The notes beneath the pieces were generated by a model that saw only the letters and a list, made by a program, of their open reading frames with translations, had not been told where the DNA came from and did not search any database. DNA of 64,000 nt from Planctomycetota bacterium (GTDB lineage Bacteria > Planctomycetota > Brocadiia > SM23-32 > JAKLEA01): the NCBI GenBank assembly GCA_022711755.1, contig JAKLEA010000008.1, positions 62,001-126,000 of the forward strand, written 5' to 3'. Position 1 is the first letter of the stretch. The number at the start of each line of letters is the position of its first letter. Position numbers and translations under genes: made by a program. Of this stretch, positions 62,105 to 64,000 are shown piece after piece.

Positions 62105-64000
62105 TCAGGGCCGCGTTTCAGTCTTGAACATCAACGTCTCCACCCGCTCCCTCCATTTTCCCTCATCCCCCGTCGTCAGCAGCAGGAGGGACGCCGCGCG
62201 GTCAGGATCAATGTCAATCGCGCCATCCTGAATCTTGACGTCCTCAAGGCCAACCCAGCGCCCGTCCTTCAGGTCCCCGACGCTGCATTTCATGTTTCCA
62301 ATAGAATCATTCCGAATCCATACCCGCCCGATCCCGAATGGGACGAGTAGAATAGCCTTCGATGAGACGAGGTCGCTTTCATCCAGCGATAGGAGGGCGC
62401 AGAGGACTTCGCCGTCCTTGACGATTCGCCCGTCAACCGATATGGAACCGAACGCCTGCGCCGCCAGGAGCCGTCCGTCTGCGGCGACATGCGTCAATCC
62501 CGGGGTGAGGCCCTTGATGTTCATCCTGACGCGCCGCCCGTTGCACGGGAAAGCCGTCTCCTTCATGCCGCGCGTTTCGTCGCGCCCGTAGGCGATCATG
62601 CACGTCCCGTTTTCGAGGGGTTGAGTCAGAATGTGGATATCGTCCTCGTCCGGGATGACCGGCGTCCGGACAACCTCCATGCGGTCAAGAATCCGCCGAT
62701 AAAGCCCGCCCAGTTGCGCCGGTTCCCGCATCTCGATGGGGTCGTTGACGTAGATCGTCCGCCCCTTTCCCAGCCTGTTCTCGACCAGCAGCGGCGTCTC
62801 TCCCGACGCCGTCAGAGCCTCGGCTCCCTTCGCCTCGATCTTCAATCCGGGGCGCGCGTCAAAATCCCATGCCACGACGCCCTTCATGGCGTTCAGGGGA
62901 AACGCCGCGCCGTCGCGCCATGAGATATTGGGATAATTCTCGCCTCTCACGGAAACTCCCGCCAGCGATTCCAGCCGTGCCGCTCGCGTCCTTCGCCGGT
63001 TCTCGTCATACGATATATCACCGGAAATGTAGAGCGAGCCGCCCCGCCTCAAAAACTTTTCAAGCAGGCCGACGACCTTGTCCGACGGGCAATAGGGAAC
63101 CGGATACCAGATCGCCTTCGTCGTCTCAGGGATGGCGGCGAGATCGTATTCGTTGATCGTATTGAAATCCGCGTGGCAGTTCGTCAGCGCCAGCAGGGAT
63201 GCCATGACCGCGTCATGTACCTGCTGCCCGCCCCATCCGAAGCGATGGTTGTCCGGGATGAGGAATGTCAGTTTCGGCGCGATATAGACCGGCGACATGG
63301 TTCGGAAAACGAGCGACATGTTGCGATATGCGATAGCCGTATCCTTCGGCGCTGTCATTCCCGGATAGAACAGTCCCCATGGGAAGATCCATTCCTGCGC
63401 GTCGTCCAGACACCAGTTCTGTATCTTCGACGCGCCCATCCCGAAGGAGTAGTATCCGACCGCCAGGAAATGCTCGATCGCCTCCTGTTCCGTCCGGCCT
63501 ATGTGGTAGGCGAACGCCCCGTTCTCCTCGCCCCAGGCCGGATGCGTCTTGACGCCGAACTCGCCGAGCGTCAGTGACTTTCCTCTGGCGCGCTGGTCCG
63601 TCCAGCGCAACGTCGGCGGGAGCATCCGGATATCTTCATACGGAAGCTTGAAGTAGCCGATGTTGGCGACATCCGTGTCGCCTATGGACGCGACCGCGTC
63701 AATCCCGCCGAACGGGATGCAGTAGAATTCCGCCGTCGTGGGCTGCTTCGCGCCGGCTTCGCGGCATGAGGCCTTCATGGAATTGAGCCAGAGGCGCGTG
63801 AGGGATAACTCGAAGTCCGTCCGATCAACTACGCTCCGATCCGTCCACTCCGTGCCAGGCATTGCGGGCATCGCGGCATCCGAGATCGTCTTCTGAGCCT
63901 TCTCGCCCCAAGCCGTCCTCAGGTTCTCATCGCTTCCGTAGCGGTTTTTGAGAAACGCCCTCCACTTTTCGAGATACCATTCCTGCTCCTGGGGGATATC
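62105..64000 (-). CDS. Cellulase/beta-galactosidase-like glycoside hydrolase, C-terminal part
   Basis: The frame is open through the right edge; about 631 C-terminal residues are seen. The edge sequence includes WRAFLKNRYGSDENLRTAWG, the same GH42/GH5-type helix as WLKQRYGSIEKAWKAWG in the protein at 25472. SLTLGEFGVKTH holds a candidate nucleophile Glu; the acid/base would lie outside the window. Then comes the GATase-like part: TTKAIWYPVPYCPSDKVVGL, LEKFLRRGGSLYISGDISYD and the following RRRTRAARLESLAGV, paralleling the other hydrolase. Several short beta domains end the protein. An internal ATG at 63871 could be mistaken for a start, but the upstream 43 codons are clearly homologous. Convergent with the TPR lipoprotein gene, 7 bp apart. 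Confidence 0.85.
   Translation of the reverse strand, partial: DIPQEQEWYLEKWRAFLKNRYGSDENLRTAWGEKAQKTISDAAMPAMPGTEWTDRSVVDRTDFELSLTRLWLNSMKASCREAGAKQPTTAEFYCIPFGGIDAVASIGDTDVANIGYFKLPYEDIRMLPPTLRWTDQRARGKSLTLGEFGVKTHPAWGEENGAFAYHIGRTEQEAIEHFLAVGYYSFGMGASKIQNWCLDDAQEWIFPWGLFYPGMTAPKDTAIAYRNMSLVFRTMSPVYIAPKLTFLIPDNHRFGWGGQQVHDAVMASLLALTNCHADFNTINEYDLAAIPETTKAIWYPVPYCPSDKVVGLLEKFLRRGGSLYISGDISYDENRRRTRAARLESLAGVSVRGENYPNISWRDGAAFPLNAMKGVVAWDFDARPGLKIEAKGAEALTASGETPLLVENRLGKGRTIYVNDPIEMREPAQLGGLYRRILDRMEVVRTPVIPDEDDIHILTQPLENGTCMIAYGRDETRGMKETAFPCNGRRVRMNIKGLTPGLTHVAADGRLLAAQAFGSISVDGRIVKDGEVLCALLSLDESDLVSSKAILLVPFGIGRVWIRNDSIGNMKCSVGDLKDGRWVGLEDVKIQDGAIDIDPDRAASLLLLTTGDEGKWRERVETLMFKTETRP

Noticed and set aside
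63869..63871. ATG as start of the right-edge glycoside hydrolase
   Set aside because: The 43 upstream codons to the window edge keep the frame open and align with the WLKQRYGS helix of the homologue at 25472, so the start lies outside.

Overview
The window is a GC-rich, gene-dense bacterial chromosome segment with 34 protein genes that I can support, two of them cut by the window edges. I see no rRNA, tRNA, CRISPR array, transposase or phage gene. The content resembles environmental lineages of the Planctomycetota and neighbouring phyla. The pointers are giant exoproteins with an N-terminal LExRxLLD motif (LEPR-XLL type), PD40-like propellers, HEAT/TPR lipoproteins, a MoxR/DUF58/VWA set, Gfo/Idh/MocA oxidoreductases, and three paralogues of a large polytopic membrane protein that I recognise as the DUF6785/DUF6784 type. 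The phylum assignment is inference; no ribosomal marker is present.

Layout. 1-8.5 kb: the end of a Wzx-like flippase, DUF6785 paralogue A, an O-antigen ligase/polymerase-like protein, thioredoxin reductase, an MFS transporter, a TlyA-like rRNA methyltransferase without its S4 domain, and a TPR protein. 8.8-12.9 kb: a small secreted repeat protein, a sorbitol-dehydrogenase-like enzyme and DUF6785 paralogue B. 13-19 kb (minus strand): a compact run of RNase-H-like exonuclease, DUF192, DUF58 and BatA-like VWA genes, with an M28 peptidase downstream. 19.3-25.4 kb: a 2012-residue exoprotein with two seven-repeat propellers and a beta-helix-like tail, ending at a strong terminator. 25.5-32.7 kb: a cellulase-like glycoside hydrolase, DUF6785 paralogue C and a spore-photoproduct-lyase-like radical SAM protein. 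32.8-35.9 kb: a lower-GC island with its own promoter, coding for an orphan lipoprotein and a secreted WW-repeat protein. 36-40.8 kb: an oxidoreductase and a second large glycosidase-like lipoprotein. 40.8-48.3 kb: two small operons of envelope glycosylation or exopolysaccharide type (GT2 + YfhO-like; SGNH + GT-C), with MarC between them. 48.5-57 kb: MoxR ATPase, a C45 N-terminal-nucleophile hydrolase, a HEAT lipoprotein, and a VWA/Ig-repeat/TM/FHA protein. 57.1-64 kb: a second LExRxLLD exoprotein with nine PKD-like repeats, a TPR lipoprotein and a third glycoside hydrolase running off the right edge.

Two themes recur. The first is carbohydrate handling: three glycosidase-like proteins, a polyol dehydrogenase, a Gfo/Idh/MocA enzyme and the DUF6785 membrane proteins, one directly behind a glycosidase and one directly behind the polyol dehydrogenase. 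The second is cell-surface construction: exoproteins with a shared N-terminal signature and similar C-terminal architecture, polysaccharide assembly proteins, and a transmembrane VWA-FHA protein. The least described elements are the DUF6785-enzyme pairs and the two-protein exoprotein family.
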